Assembly (NCBI GenBank): GCA_050946535.1 | Contig: JBMNUZ010000020.1 | Span: forward strand, 1-20,076 | DNA length: 20,076 bases | Source: RUG708 sp050946535 | GTDB taxonomy: Bacteria; Bacillota; Clostridia; Peptostreptococcales; Anaerovoracaceae | Direction: 5' to 3' | Shown: positions 7,397 through 15,481 of the stretch, piece after piece | How the letters are laid out: every line of letters begins with the position of its first letter | Numbering within the stretch: the stretch's first letter is position 1 | The notes under the pieces: generated by a model | What the model was told of the DNA's origin: nothing | Database searches by the model: none | What the model saw: the letters and a program-made list of their open reading frames with translations, nothing else | Program-made: the position numbers and the translations under genes

Positions 7397-8101
7397 ATGG
7401 AACCAAAATATAAAAGAATCATATTGAAAATAAGCGGCGAGGCTCTTGCGGGCGACCAGGGATTCGGTCTGAACGAAGATGTTCTCGCTTCTGTAGCGTC
7501 AGATGTTAAAAAGGTTCATGACATGGGAGTACAGGTTGCCGTTGTAGTGGGAGGCGGCAATTTCTGGCGCGGCCGCACCAGCAAGAGCATGGACAGAGCG
7601 ACAGCCGACTACATGGGAATGCTCGCAACCGTGATCAACTCTCTCGCACTTCAGGATGCGTTCGAGGCGGCAGGCATGTCGGCCAGAGTGCAGACAGCCA
7701 TCGAGATGCGTGAAATAGCCGAGCCTTATATCAGGCGCAGAGCCATAAGCCAGCTCAACAAAAATCTCGTGGTTATATTCGGCGCCGGCACCGGAAATCC
7801 TTTCTTCTCCACCGACACGACCGCAGCGCTCCGCGCAGCCGAGATAGAAGCCGACATAATTCTGCTCGCGAAAAACATAGACGGAGTTTACGACAGCGAT
7901 CCGAAGGAAAATCCCGATGCGGTCAGGTACGATACGCTGACTCACCAGGACGTTCTCGAGAAGGATCTGAAGGTCATGGATTCAACGGCAGCGTCGATCT
8001 GCAGGGATAACGGCATCAAAATCCATGTATTTGCAATTTCCGATCCGGATAATATCGTAAGAGCGGTATGCGGAGAAAAGATCGGAACATTTATTTCATA
8101 G
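7397..8101 (+). CDS. pyrH: UMP kinase (uridylate kinase)
   Basis: This 234-residue cytoplasmic enzyme phosphorylates UMP to UDP in pyrimidine nucleotide synthesis. It is an amino-acid-kinase-fold protein with the N-terminal KRIILKISGEALAG motif, the glycine-rich VVVGGGNFWRG loop, the GTGNPFFSTDTTAALRA segment and the C-terminal KIGTFIS end, all typical of bacterial PyrH. The start at 7397 is chosen over an in-frame ATG at 7307 because homologues begin close to this KRIILKISGE motif and GAGAGG lies just upstream. The earlier ATG would add 30 basic residues and sits almost at the predicted transcription start. It is the first gene of the pyrH-frr cluster, as in other Firmicutes. Confidence 0.96.
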   Translation: MEPKYKRIILKISGEALAGDQGFGLNEDVLASVASDVKKVHDMGVQVAVVVGGGNFWRGRTSKSMDRATADYMGMLATVINSLALQDAFEAAGMSARVQTAIEMREIAEPYIRRRAISQLNKNLVVIFGAGTGNPFFSTDTTAALRAAEIEADIILLAKNIDGVYDSDPKENPDAVRYDTLTHQDVLEKDLKVMDSTAASICRDNGIKIHVFAISDPDNIVRAVCGEKIGTFIS

Positions 8102-8159
8102 CTGGAAATCTATTATCGGAAATATTATATAAAGAAATATTATTCAAAGAGGTAGAAAA

Positions 8160-8714
8160 ATGAGCGACATCATCGATACGTACACTGACAAAATGGAAAA
8201 GACACTTTCCGTACTGAAGGAAGACCTCAACACAGTGAGAGCAGGACGTGCAAATGCTGCCATCCTGGACAAGGTAATGGTTAACTATTACGGTACTCCG
8301 ACTCCGCTTAAAAATATTGCGAATGTCTCTGTGCCCGATCCGCGTTCACTGCTCATCACACCGTTCGATCCGAGCAGCATTTCAGATATCGAAAGAGCTA
8401 TCAATGAGGCGAACCTCGGACTCAATCCGTCAAACGACGGAAAAGCCGTAAGACTCATAGTCCCTCAGCTGACCGAGGAGAGAAGAAAAGAACTCACGAA
8501 GACTACAAAGAAGATGGGCGAAGAAGCCAAGGTTGCAGTCAGAAATATCAGAAGAGATGTCAACGACGCCGCGAAGAAGATGGAAAAGAACGGCGACTTC
8601 ACAGAGGACGATCTCAAGTCGACGCTGGACGATGTCCAGAAGGATACGGACAAGTACATCAAGCAGATCGACGAAATGGTAGCCAAGAAGGACAAGGATA
8701 TCCTGGAGGTATAG
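8160..8714 (+). CDS. frr: Ribosome recycling factor
   Basis: This 184-residue protein splits post-termination ribosomes together with EF-G. Hallmarks include the N-terminal helix with LNTVRAGRANAAILD (about 22-36), YYGTPTPLKNIANVSVPDPRSLLITPFD, and the C-terminal helix ending in the IDEMVAKKDKDILEV region. The length matches the family (about 185). AGAGGT lies upstream of the ATG. It follows pyrH by 58 bases, and that AT-rich gap contains a twice-repeated GAAATATTAT. The next gene starts two bases after its stop. Confidence 0.97.
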   Translation: MSDIIDTYTDKMEKTLSVLKEDLNTVRAGRANAAILDKVMVNYYGTPTPLKNIANVSVPDPRSLLITPFDPSSISDIERAINEANLGLNPSNDGKAVRLIVPQLTEERRKELTKTTKKMGEEAKVAVRNIRRDVNDAAKKMEKNGDFTEDDLKSTLDDVQKDTDKYIKQIDEMVAKKDKDILEV

Positions 8715-8715
8715 T

Positions 8716-8913
8716 GTGGCATTTACGCCTGACGTACTGGGTATGAAACTTGAACGTGCAGAGGAAAAGCTGAAAGAGGCGGGCGCCGGTTATACGATAG
8801 TTAAGCTGGAGCCGCCCGCCGGCCGCGGACTCGACGGCGATACGGAGACGAGAGTCGTGAGGCAGTCCGAGGGTCAGGACGGAGCTTTTATTTTGTACGT
8901 CTGCGAGGTATAG
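8716..8913 (+). CDS. Small stand-alone PASTA-like domain protein
   Basis: This 65-residue protein reads like a single PASTA repeat: PDVLGM (5-10), a helix with ERAEEKLKEAG (13-23), a central strand and loop, RVVRQSEGQDG (46-56), and a final strand FILYVCEV. PASTA domains normally occur in series outside the cell on PknB/PrkC kinases and PBPs, where they bind muropeptides or lipid II. This protein has no signal peptide, membrane segment or kinase, so it would be cytosolic. A GTG start is used: GGAGGT at 8705-8710 ends five bases before it, and the GTG is one base after the frr stop, so translation is probably coupled to frr. The function is unknown. The PASTA assignment rests on motif reading only. 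Confidence 0.72.
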   Translation: MAFTPDVLGMKLERAEEKLKEAGAGYTIVKLEPPAGRGLDGDTETRVVRQSEGQDGAFILYVCEV

Positions 8914-8978
8914 GTTATTTTTTGCAGTTATTGTAATAATCAATGTAATTTCTGTCTGATTTTCAGGAGTTTTTATTA

Positions 8979-9716
8979 ATGTCTTCAGGTGAAGAAAACA
9001 ATATTACGATGCCGCGCCATATCGCGATCATCATGGACGGCAACGGCAGGTGGGCGACCAGAAAGGGACTGCCGAGAACGGCCGGACACAGCGCTGGCAT
9101 GACTTCGCTCGAAAGAATAGTGCGCTGCTGCTCCGACAGCGGCGTAAAGTATCTCACGGTTTATGCGTTCTCGACAGAAAACTGGAAGCGGTCGCAGACC
9201 GAGATAAACGGTATCTTCAAGATCATGGTGCTTTATATTAAAAAAGAGATAGATGAGCTCGACCAGAAAAACGTGCGCATGTGCCCGGTCGGAGAGTGGA
9301 ACGATATTCCGAGTGCCGCGGCAAAGAGCATGCAGTACGCGGCAGACAGGACGGCGGACAACGACGGGCTCGTCTTCAACATTGCGCTGAACTACGGCGG
9401 CAGGCGTGAGATCGCCGACGCGGTGAAGAGCATCATTTCTGAATACAGCGCAGGCGGAAAAGAGCTTACGCCTGATGAAATAACAGAAGAGCTGATTTCA
9501 AAACATATGTACGCTCCTGATGTGCCTGATCCCGACCTGATCATAAGAACGGGCGGAGAGAAGCGCATCAGCAATTTCCTGCTATGGCAGTGCGCGTACA
9601 GTGAATTCGTATACAGTGATGTGTTGTGGCCTGACTTCGGTCCGGACGAGCTGATGGACTGTGTAAAAGAATTTAACGGCCGCCACAGAAGATTTGGGGG
9701 GCTGGACAAAAAATGA
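8979..9716 (+). CDS. uppS: Isoprenyl transferase (undecaprenyl diphosphate synthase)
   Basis: This 245-residue cis-prenyltransferase builds undecaprenyl diphosphate, the lipid carrier for peptidoglycan, from farnesyl diphosphate and isopentenyl diphosphate. The catalytic block IAIIMDGNGRWA (D20) is near the N-terminus. YAFSTENWKRS follows in the middle, and RTGGEKRISNFLLWQ with the SDVLWPDF segment lies near the C-terminus. The length is normal. AGGAG lies nine bases before the ATG. It overlaps cdsA by four bases (ATGA). It fits with dxr and ispG nearby, which supply isoprenoid precursors, and with the divergent cell-wall genes that use the product. Confidence 0.96.
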   Translation: MSSGEENNITMPRHIAIIMDGNGRWATRKGLPRTAGHSAGMTSLERIVRCCSDSGVKYLTVYAFSTENWKRSQTEINGIFKIMVLYIKKEIDELDQKNVRMCPVGEWNDIPSAAAKSMQYAADRTADNDGLVFNIALNYGGRREIADAVKSIISEYSAGGKELTPDEITEELISKHMYAPDVPDPDLIIRTGGEKRISNFLLWQCAYSEFVYSDVLWPDFGPDELMDCVKEFNGRHRRFGGLDKK

Positions 9717-10543
9717 AAACAAGAATAATTTCTGGTTGTCTGATCGCGCCTCTGCTGATACTGGTCTTCCTCGGAGGACCCTGGATCAAGGGCGCGGTAT
9801 TTGTTATCACGATAATGGGACTCTACGAATTTTACAGAGGGTTTCACAATATCGGCGTCCACCCGTCATATCCGATAGCTGTGGCCTCGATATGCCTGCT
9901 GTACTTCATCAATATTATCACATACTACGTCCATCTGTTTTCGCCGGGAGTGACGCCGTATCTGTACATGCTGTGGATGTTTGTCTCGGTGCTCATATGC
10001 CTGCTGTATATGTTCAAGATAGAGGAACGCAATCTGTCTGACGCGATGGCGACGATCACAGGTATCGTGTATATAGGATTTTTCGCATTTCATGCGACCC
10101 TTTCGGAAGACACGTTTGCTGTTCTCTGCGGGGTGAGTCCGGTCTGGCTCATACTGCTGACAGCGTTCGGAACCGATATTTTCGCGTACTTCGGCGGCTA
10201 TTTCCTCGGCAAACACAAGCTCTGCCCGACTATCAGCCCTAAGAAGACGGTAGAAGGTTCTATATGCGGCACTCTTGCCAGCACCATTTTATGCGCTCTG
10301 TTCGGATTCTTCTTCATGGACAGAGATTATATGCTCGCGTTCGTCCTTGTAGGACTTGCGGGCGGAATCTTTTCACAGTTCGGAGACCTCACGGCTTCGA
10401 TATTCAAGCGCAAGATGGGAATAAAGGACTACGGAAATCTGATACCAGGACACGGCGGCATCATGGACAGGTTCGACAGCGTGATATTCACTTCACCTAT
10501 GATTTTCTACATTCTTATGTTCTTCTTTGCTGACAAACTGTAA
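9713..10543 (+). CDS. cdsA: Phosphatidate cytidylyltransferase (CDP-diacylglycerol synthase)
   Basis: This 276-residue integral membrane protein makes CDP-diacylglycerol from phosphatidate and CTP, the branch-point lipid for phosphatidylglycerol and related phospholipids. Several hydrophobic segments span the length. The CdsA signature is intact at about 229-255 (SIFKRKMGIKDYG, then PGHGGIMDRFD), carrying the metal-binding aspartates. The start overlaps the uppS stop by four bases, so translation is probably coupled. The gene order uppS-cdsA-dxr-rseP is that of Firmicutes. Confidence 0.95.
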   Translation: MKTRIISGCLIAPLLILVFLGGPWIKGAVFVITIMGLYEFYRGFHNIGVHPSYPIAVASICLLYFINIITYYVHLFSPGVTPYLYMLWMFVSVLICLLYMFKIEERNLSDAMATITGIVYIGFFAFHATLSEDTFAVLCGVSPVWLILLTAFGTDIFAYFGGYFLGKHKLCPTISPKKTVEGSICGTLASTILCALFGFFFMDRDYMLAFVLVGLAGGIFSQFGDLTASIFKRKMGIKDYGNLIPGHGGIMDRFDSVIFTSPMIFYILMFFFADKL

Positions 10544-10563
10544 AAAAACAGAGGAGAGTTGAT

Positions 10564-11712
10564 ATGAAAACCATTTCCATACTCGGTTCCACCGGTTCGA
10601 TCGGAACACAGACGCTGGAAATAATACGTGACAATCCGGCAGAGTACAAGGTGCGTGCGCTGACATGCAGGGAAAATGAAAAGCTGCTGGCTGAGCAGAT
10701 CAGGGAGTTCAAGCCTGAGTTCGCTTCTATCGCCACGGAAGATGCGGCCGCAAGGCTCTCGGAGGCATTTCCTGAAACACGCGTCTTCAGCGGCAGGGAA
10801 GGTCTTTACAGAATCGCAGAGGATCAGGGATCCGATATGCTGGTAAATGCGCTCGTGGGAATGGCGGGACTCGTCCCTACATACCGTGCCGTGGAAGCGA
10901 AAAGGACGATAGCGCTCGCCAACAAGGAAACGCTCGTCGCCGGAGGCGCCCTGATCATGAAGGCGGCTGCGGACCGCGGAGCTGAGATACTTCCCGTAGA
11001 CAGCGAGCACAGCGCGGTATTTCAGTCGCTGCAGGGCTTCGAAAGGAGCCAGGTGCGCCGCATCATACTGACGGCAAGCGGCGGTCCGTTCAGGACTACC
11101 GGAAAAGAAGAGCTGAAAAACGTGAAAGCGGAACAGGCTCTGAAAAATCCGAACTGGAACATGGGTGCGAAAGTGACTGTAGATTCGTCCACGCTCATGA
11201 ACAAAGGATTTGAAATTACAGAAGCCAGGTGGCTCTTCGATATGCCGGAGGAAAAAATAGACGTCGTAGTTCATCCTGAGAGTATCATACATTCGATGGT
11301 CGAATACGAAGACGGAGCGGTAATGGCCGAACTCGGAGTTCCTGACATGAAGATTCCGATCAGTTACGCGCTCGGGTATCCGAGAAGAGTGCCCAACACG
11401 ATGGAATCTCTGGATCTCGTAAAGACGGGCAGGCTTACGTTTGAGGCTCCGGATACCGATAGGTTCAGATGTCTCGGGCTCGCGCGCAGTGCGCTCAGGG
11501 CAGGCGGCACATATTCGACGGCGCTGAACGCCGCAAACGAGGTAATGGTAAAGGCTTTTCTGCAGGGCAGTGCCGGATTTACAGATATCCCGGAGGTTAT
11601 TTCAAAAGTTCTCGACGCTCACAAGAGCAGAGACGAGTACGATCTCGATGAAATCCTCCAGGCAGATAAAGAATCCCGCGATTATGCTGAAAAGCTCGTT
11701 TCTGAGCTTTAA
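10564..11712 (+). CDS. dxr: 1-deoxy-D-xylulose 5-phosphate reductoisomerase
   Basis: This 382-residue enzyme makes 2-C-methyl-D-erythritol 4-phosphate with NADPH, the committed step of the MEP isoprenoid pathway. The NADPH site is GSTGSIG (8-14), ANKETLVAGG covers 119-128, the metal ligands are D146 and E148 in PVDSEHS, and MNKGFE holds the third ligand E217. HPESIIHSMVEYEDG (237-251) is also typical. The length is normal. GAGGAG precedes the ATG, 20 bases after cdsA. A hairpin and a new promoter follow it. Confidence 0.97.
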   Translation: MKTISILGSTGSIGTQTLEIIRDNPAEYKVRALTCRENEKLLAEQIREFKPEFASIATEDAAARLSEAFPETRVFSGREGLYRIAEDQGSDMLVNALVGMAGLVPTYRAVEAKRTIALANKETLVAGGALIMKAAADRGAEILPVDSEHSAVFQSLQGFERSQVRRIILTASGGPFRTTGKEELKNVKAEQALKNPNWNMGAKVTVDSSTLMNKGFEITEARWLFDMPEEKIDVVVHPESIIHSMVEYEDGAVMAELGVPDMKIPISYALGYPRRVPNTMESLDLVKTGRLTFEAPDTDRFRCLGLARSALRAGGTYSTALNAANEVMVKAFLQGSAGFTDIPEVISKVLDAHKSRDEYDLDEILQADKESRDYAEKLVSEL

Positions 11713-11742
11713 GACCGCAGGATGTTTTTTGTGGGGCAGACG

Positions 11743-11774
11743 CATGATCAGGAACGAGCTCCATCATGCGTTAA
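11743..11774. other. Hairpin after dxr
   Basis: ACGCATGAT and ATCATGCGT form a perfect 9-bp stem around a 14-base loop, about 30 bases after the dxr stop. No T run follows on either strand, so it is not a standard intrinsic terminator. It may protect or pause the transcript. Confidence 0.4.
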
Positions 11775-11804
11775 TTGAATTTAACACAACCGTTACCCGG
11801 ATGA

Positions 11805-11813
11805 TGATATAAT
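11805..11813 (+). promoter_or_regulatory. Extended -10 promoter upstream of rseP
   Basis: TGATATAAT at 11805-11813 is the same extended -10 as at pyrH. No good -35 is seen at the usual distance. It lies in the 196-base gap after dxr and would start rseP-ispG and genes beyond, with a leader of about 90 nt. A weak 6-bp hairpin followed by five T residues (11861-11882) in that leader could act as an attenuator. Confidence 0.5.
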
Positions 11814-11908
11814 AACACCGGAATCAAGTATCTCAGTGATGATAAGTATTAGTTCTGAATAAGCTGATAATACCGGCTTTTTACGGCAATCAGGAGGATA
11901 TTCGGTTA

Positions 11909-12934
11909 ATGAATGTAATTATCGGGCTCATTGCCGCTGTGGTCATCTTCGCTATTCTGGTAATCGTTCACGAGGGAGGTCATTTTTTCGTGGCCAAAGC
12001 CGTGGGCGTACAGGTAAACGAATTCTCCATCGGCATGGGCCCCGTTCTATATCAAAAACACAAAAAAGGAACAGATTATTCGGTCAGGGCATTTCCGATC
12101 GGCGGATATGTAGCGCTCGAAGGAGAAAACGAGGATTCGGACAACGAGCATGCGTTCAACAACAGGCCGGCGTGGGCCAAAGCGCTCGTTATCGCTGCAG
12201 GTCCGTTCATGAATTTTGTCCTGGCGGTGCTCGTCCTGGCGCTCTTAATCACATATATAGGCACATCCGCAACGCCTGAAATCGCGAAGGCAGAGAGCGG
12301 ATCCCCGGCTTACGAGGCCGGACTCACCGAAGGATCGACCATTACAGCGGTTAACGGTGAATCCACTCCGGACGGGTCCGACGTGCGGAATGCGATAAGC
12401 GAAGCAGCGGAGAGCAGCGATTCGGTCGAAATAACGTTTACGGACAAAGACGGAAATACGCAGACCAAAGATATTGAGTTCACTACAGACGAAAACGGAA
12501 ACAAGATCATTGGCGTACAGTTCGTGGCACGCCACAATCTGCTGACAGGGCTGAAATACGGCTTCATCGATTCGTTCAAGATGGAAAAGGAAATGCTCGT
12601 GGTTCTCGGACAGCTGATCACCGGACAGGGATCAGCCGGAGACGTGGTAGGACCTGTCGGAATAGTGGATGTCGTCGGGAAAACTGCGCAGACCGGCTTC
12701 CTCAATATGGTATATCTGCTGGCTCTGCTGAGTCTCAACCTGGGGCTCGTCAACATTCTCCCGTTCCCTGCGCTCGACGGCGGACGGCTCCTCTTCATCG
12801 TAATCAGGGGCGTTACGGGAAACATGATTTCGGACGAGACGGAAAACAGGATCAATTATGCAGGAATAATGATCCTATTCATGCTGATGATAGTTATCAC
12901 CGTGAAGGATGTTTATACATACATTATCAAATAG
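11909..12934 (+). CDS. rseP: RIP site-2 zinc metalloprotease RseP/RasP
   Basis: This 341-residue membrane protease cleaves substrates within the membrane, such as anti-sigma factors and signal-peptide remnants. The zinc motif H21-E-G-G-H25 lies in the first membrane segment. A PDZ domain follows at about 120-205. The second active-site motif is NILPFPALDGG (282-292), with the aspartate as third zinc ligand, and a last membrane segment lies near 317-335. The length is somewhat short of E. coli RseP because there is one PDZ instead of two, as in several Gram-positive forms. AGGAGGAT lies upstream of the ATG. Its place between dxr and ispG matches other Clostridia. Confidence 0.95.
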   Translation: MNVIIGLIAAVVIFAILVIVHEGGHFFVAKAVGVQVNEFSIGMGPVLYQKHKKGTDYSVRAFPIGGYVALEGENEDSDNEHAFNNRPAWAKALVIAAGPFMNFVLAVLVLALLITYIGTSATPEIAKAESGSPAYEAGLTEGSTITAVNGESTPDGSDVRNAISEAAESSDSVEITFTDKDGNTQTKDIEFTTDENGNKIIGVQFVARHNLLTGLKYGFIDSFKMEKEMLVVLGQLITGQGSAGDVVGPVGIVDVVGKTAQTGFLNMVYLLALLSLNLGLVNILPFPALDGGRLLFIVIRGVTGNMISDETENRINYAGIMILFMLMIVITVKDVYTYIIK

Positions 12935-12950
12935 CAGCAGGTGAATTCGA

Positions 12951-14030
12951 TTGAGAAAGATGACAAGACAGACAGAATGCAGAGGCGTGAAAATAGGCGG
13001 AGGAGCGCCCGTCTCGATTCAGTCTATGACGAATACAGATACGAGAGATGCTGCTGCGACGCTCGGACAGATCAGGCGCCTGGAGAGAGCGGGCTGCCAG
13101 ATAGTGAGAATCGCTGTTTCTGACGATGAAGGTGCGGAGGCGTTCGGCGAGATCAGGAAGAAGACAGACATGCCCCTTGTGGCGGACATACAGTTCGACT
13201 ACAGGATGGCGCTCGCTTCGGCCGAAAAGGGAGCCGACGCCGTGAGAATCAATCCCGGGAACATCGGCTCGCGAGAGCGCATAAAAGCAGTTGCAGACGC
13301 TTGCAAAGCGAGAAATATACCTATAAGAGTGGGAGTGAACTCCGGTTCCGTCGAAAAGGATATTCTCGAAAAGTACGGCGGAGTCACGCCGGAGGGTCTG
13401 GCCGAGAGCGCGGTCAGAAACGTGAGACTTCTCGAGGAATCGGGATTTGACGACATAGTAATTTCAGCAAAGGCTTCAGACGTCAGAATGAATTTCGAGA
13501 CGTACAAAATTTTGTCTGAGATGACAGACTATCCGCTGCACATAGGAGTCACCGAGTCTGGTGACAAGGGGCGCGGTGCGGTCAAAAGCGCCGCCGGCCT
13601 CGGAGCGCTTCTTCTGGAGGGAATCGGAGATACGATCAGGGTCTCACTTACTGGAGATCCAGTCGATGAAATTCCGGTCGCACGGGAGATACTCAAGTGC
13701 ACGGGCAACCTGAACAGCGGGATAAACCTCGTTTCGTGCCCGACATGTTCGAGATGCAGGACGGATATGCCTGCGATCACCTCGAAGGTAATGGAGGTTA
13801 TTGAGAGCAGGGAACCGGACCTGATAAAACGGGGGCACCCGATGATCACGGTCGCTGTCATGGGATGCGCCGTGAACGGTCCCGGCGAAGCTAGAGAAGC
13901 AGACCTCGGAGCTGCCTGCGGCGACGGAAAAGCCGTGATCTTTTCGGAAGGAAAGATTCTGAAGACTGTTCCGGAGGAGCAGATCGCAGAAGCGCTTACA
14001 GAGGAAATCGACAGGATAACGGAGGAATAG
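12951..14030 (+). CDS. ispG: 4-hydroxy-3-methylbut-2-enyl diphosphate synthase (IspG/GcpE)
   Basis: This 359-residue iron-sulfur enzyme converts ME-cPP to HMBPP, the penultimate MEP-pathway step. It has the TIM-barrel N-terminal half (GGGAPVSIQSMTNTDT, NPGNIG) and a C-terminal cluster domain with C263 and C266 in SCPTCSRC, C306 in GCAVNGPGE and the conserved E313. A TTG start at 12951 is preferred: AGGTG at 12939-12943 lies seven bases upstream, whereas the ATG at 12960 would be 16 bases away. The TTG lies 16 bases after the rseP stop. Reduced ferredoxin or flavodoxin is the usual electron donor in the family. Confidence 0.95.
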   Translation: MRKMTRQTECRGVKIGGGAPVSIQSMTNTDTRDAAATLGQIRRLERAGCQIVRIAVSDDEGAEAFGEIRKKTDMPLVADIQFDYRMALASAEKGADAVRINPGNIGSRERIKAVADACKARNIPIRVGVNSGSVEKDILEKYGGVTPEGLAESAVRNVRLLEESGFDDIVISAKASDVRMNFETYKILSEMTDYPLHIGVTESGDKGRGAVKSAAGLGALLLEGIGDTIRVSLTGDPVDEIPVAREILKCTGNLNSGINLVSCPTCSRCRTDMPAITSKVMEVIESREPDLIKRGHPMITVAVMGCAVNGPGEAREADLGAACGDGKAVIFSEGKILKTVPEEQIAEALTEEIDRITEE

Positions 14031-14033
14031 TGT

Positions 14034-14053
14034 CTGCAGGCGTGCGCCGGCAG
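14034..14053. other. Hairpin between ispG and the NfeD gene
   Basis: CTGC/GCAG and GGC/GCC pair with one A-G mismatch around a GTGC loop, starting four bases after the ispG stop. No T run follows, so it is not a terminator. It ends just before the GAGAGGAT ribosome site of the next gene and could stabilise or set the processing point of the transcript. Confidence 0.35.
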
Positions 14054-14075
14054 ATGAAAAGAGAGGATAGAAAGT

Positions 14076-14537
14076 ATGGCTGATTTTTTCGATGCACTTT
14101 CGCTCAACGTATGGGTTTGGATTGCTGCAGCAGTTGTATTTATAATAATCGAAGCGATAACGCTGGGTCTCACTTCGATATGGTTTGCGGTCGGTTCGGT
14201 CGCATCGGCTGTAACCGCGATGTTTACTGACAATATTATCATTCAGCTCGCGGTGTTCGTAGCCGTTTCACTTGTTCTGGTACTCATAACGAGGCCTATT
14301 GCGATAGAAAAAGTAAACAGAAAAACCGTCGCCACCAACGTCGAATCCCTGATAGGACGCACTGCTTATGCGTTCACGGATATCACGCGCGAGGACGGCG
14401 GGCAGATAAAGCTTGAAGGGACCGTATGGTCGGCCGTGCCGTCTGCGGACTCCCAGGAGATAAAAAAGGGCGATACTGTTAAGATACTTGAAGTTAAAGG
14501 CGTAAAGCTGATTGTCAGGAAGGAGCTGCTCTCATGA
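14076..14537 (+). CDS. NfeD family membrane protein
   Basis: This 153-residue short NfeD-type protein has three hydrophobic segments (about 12-31, 33-50, 54-72) and a C-terminal soluble domain (about 90-150) with the IGRTAYAF and KKGDTVKILEVKGVKLIV pattern of the NfeD OB fold. The family partners SPFH/stomatin proteins and is proposed to help form their membrane microdomains. The next gene is such a protein and overlaps by four bases (ATGA), so the two are surely co-translated. The long form with an N-terminal ClpP-like protease is absent. GAGAGGAT lies just before the ATG. Confidence 0.88.
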   Translation: MADFFDALSLNVWVWIAAAVVFIIIEAITLGLTSIWFAVGSVASAVTAMFTDNIIIQLAVFVAVSLVLVLITRPIAIEKVNRKTVATNVESLIGRTAYAFTDITREDGGQIKLEGTVWSAVPSADSQEIKKGDTVKILEVKGVKLIVRKELLS

Positions 14538-15454
14538 TTGTTTTTATTATCGTCATTTTAGCCATTATCATCGGACTTTTAATTACTAACATCCGCATCG
14601 TGCCACAGGCAAATGCATTCGTCATCGAACGCCTCGGAGCATATAAGGAGACGTGGCAGGTAGGACTTCACGTGAAGATCCCTCTCATCGACATCATCGC
14701 AAAGAAAGTGTCGCTCAAAGAGACGGTAATCGACTTCCCTCCTCAGCCGGTAATCACGAAGGACAACGTCACGATGAAGATCGATACGGTTATCTACTAT
14801 CAGATCACCGATCCGATGCTTTATACGTACGGTGTGGCGAACCCGCTGGCAGCCATCGAAAATCTGACTGCGACCACTCTGAGAAACATCATAGGCGAGC
14901 TCGAACTCGACGAATCGCTCACCAGCCGTGAGATCATAAATTCGAAGATCAGAATCGTGCTCGACGAGGCGACGGATCCATGGGGCATCAAGATCAACAG
15001 AGTAGAAGTAAAGAACATCATGCCGCCTCAGGACATCCAGGAAGCGATGGAAAAACAGATGAGGGCTGAGCGAGAAAAGAGAGAGGCTATTCTCCGTGCG
15101 GAAGGTGAGCAGAAATCTGCCATCCTCATCGCCGACGGCCAGAAACAGTCGCAGATACTCGCAGCCGAGGCTGAAAAGCAGGCGACTATACTCGCGGCCG
15201 AGGCAGCCAGAGAATCTGCCATCAAGAGGGCCGAAGGTGAAGCTGAGGCCATCAGAAAGGTTCAGGAGGCTCAGGCCGATGCGATAAAGATGATCAACGC
15301 TGCAAATCCGTCGGATCAGGTCATCACGCTGAGAAGTCTCGATGCATTCCAGAAAGCCGCGGACGGACAGGCTACGAAACTCATAATTCCGTCTGATATT
15401 CAGGGTGTCGCAGGACTGGCAGGCGCATTAAAAGAGATAGTTACAGAGAAGTAG
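14534..15454 (+). CDS. SPFH/band 7 (stomatin-like, QmcA-type) membrane scaffold protein
   Basis: This 306-residue protein has an N-terminal membrane anchor (2-19), an SPFH/band 7 domain (about 22-180) with VPQANAFVIERLGAYKETW and the TLRNIIGELELDE segment, and an Ala/Glu-rich coiled coil (about 170-255) followed by a short C-terminal region. Proteins of this kind form large membrane-bound oligomers that organise lipids and membrane proteases. It is translationally coupled to the upstream NfeD gene. The pair sits between ispG and polC, where Bacillus subtilis has proS (gene order recalled from memory). Low-complexity coiled-coil codons repeat AAEA-like units, which is normal for the family. 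Confidence 0.92.
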   Translation: MIVFIIVILAIIIGLLITNIRIVPQANAFVIERLGAYKETWQVGLHVKIPLIDIIAKKVSLKETVIDFPPQPVITKDNVTMKIDTVIYYQITDPMLYTYGVANPLAAIENLTATTLRNIIGELELDESLTSREIINSKIRIVLDEATDPWGIKINRVEVKNIMPPQDIQEAMEKQMRAEREKREAILRAEGEQKSAILIADGQKQSQILAAEAEKQATILAAEAARESAIKRAEGEAEAIRKVQEAQADAIKMINAANPSDQVITLRSLDAFQKAADGQATKLIIPSDIQGVAGLAGALKEIVTEK

Positions 15455-15481
15455 AATAAATAGTTTCAGGGAAAATTTACG

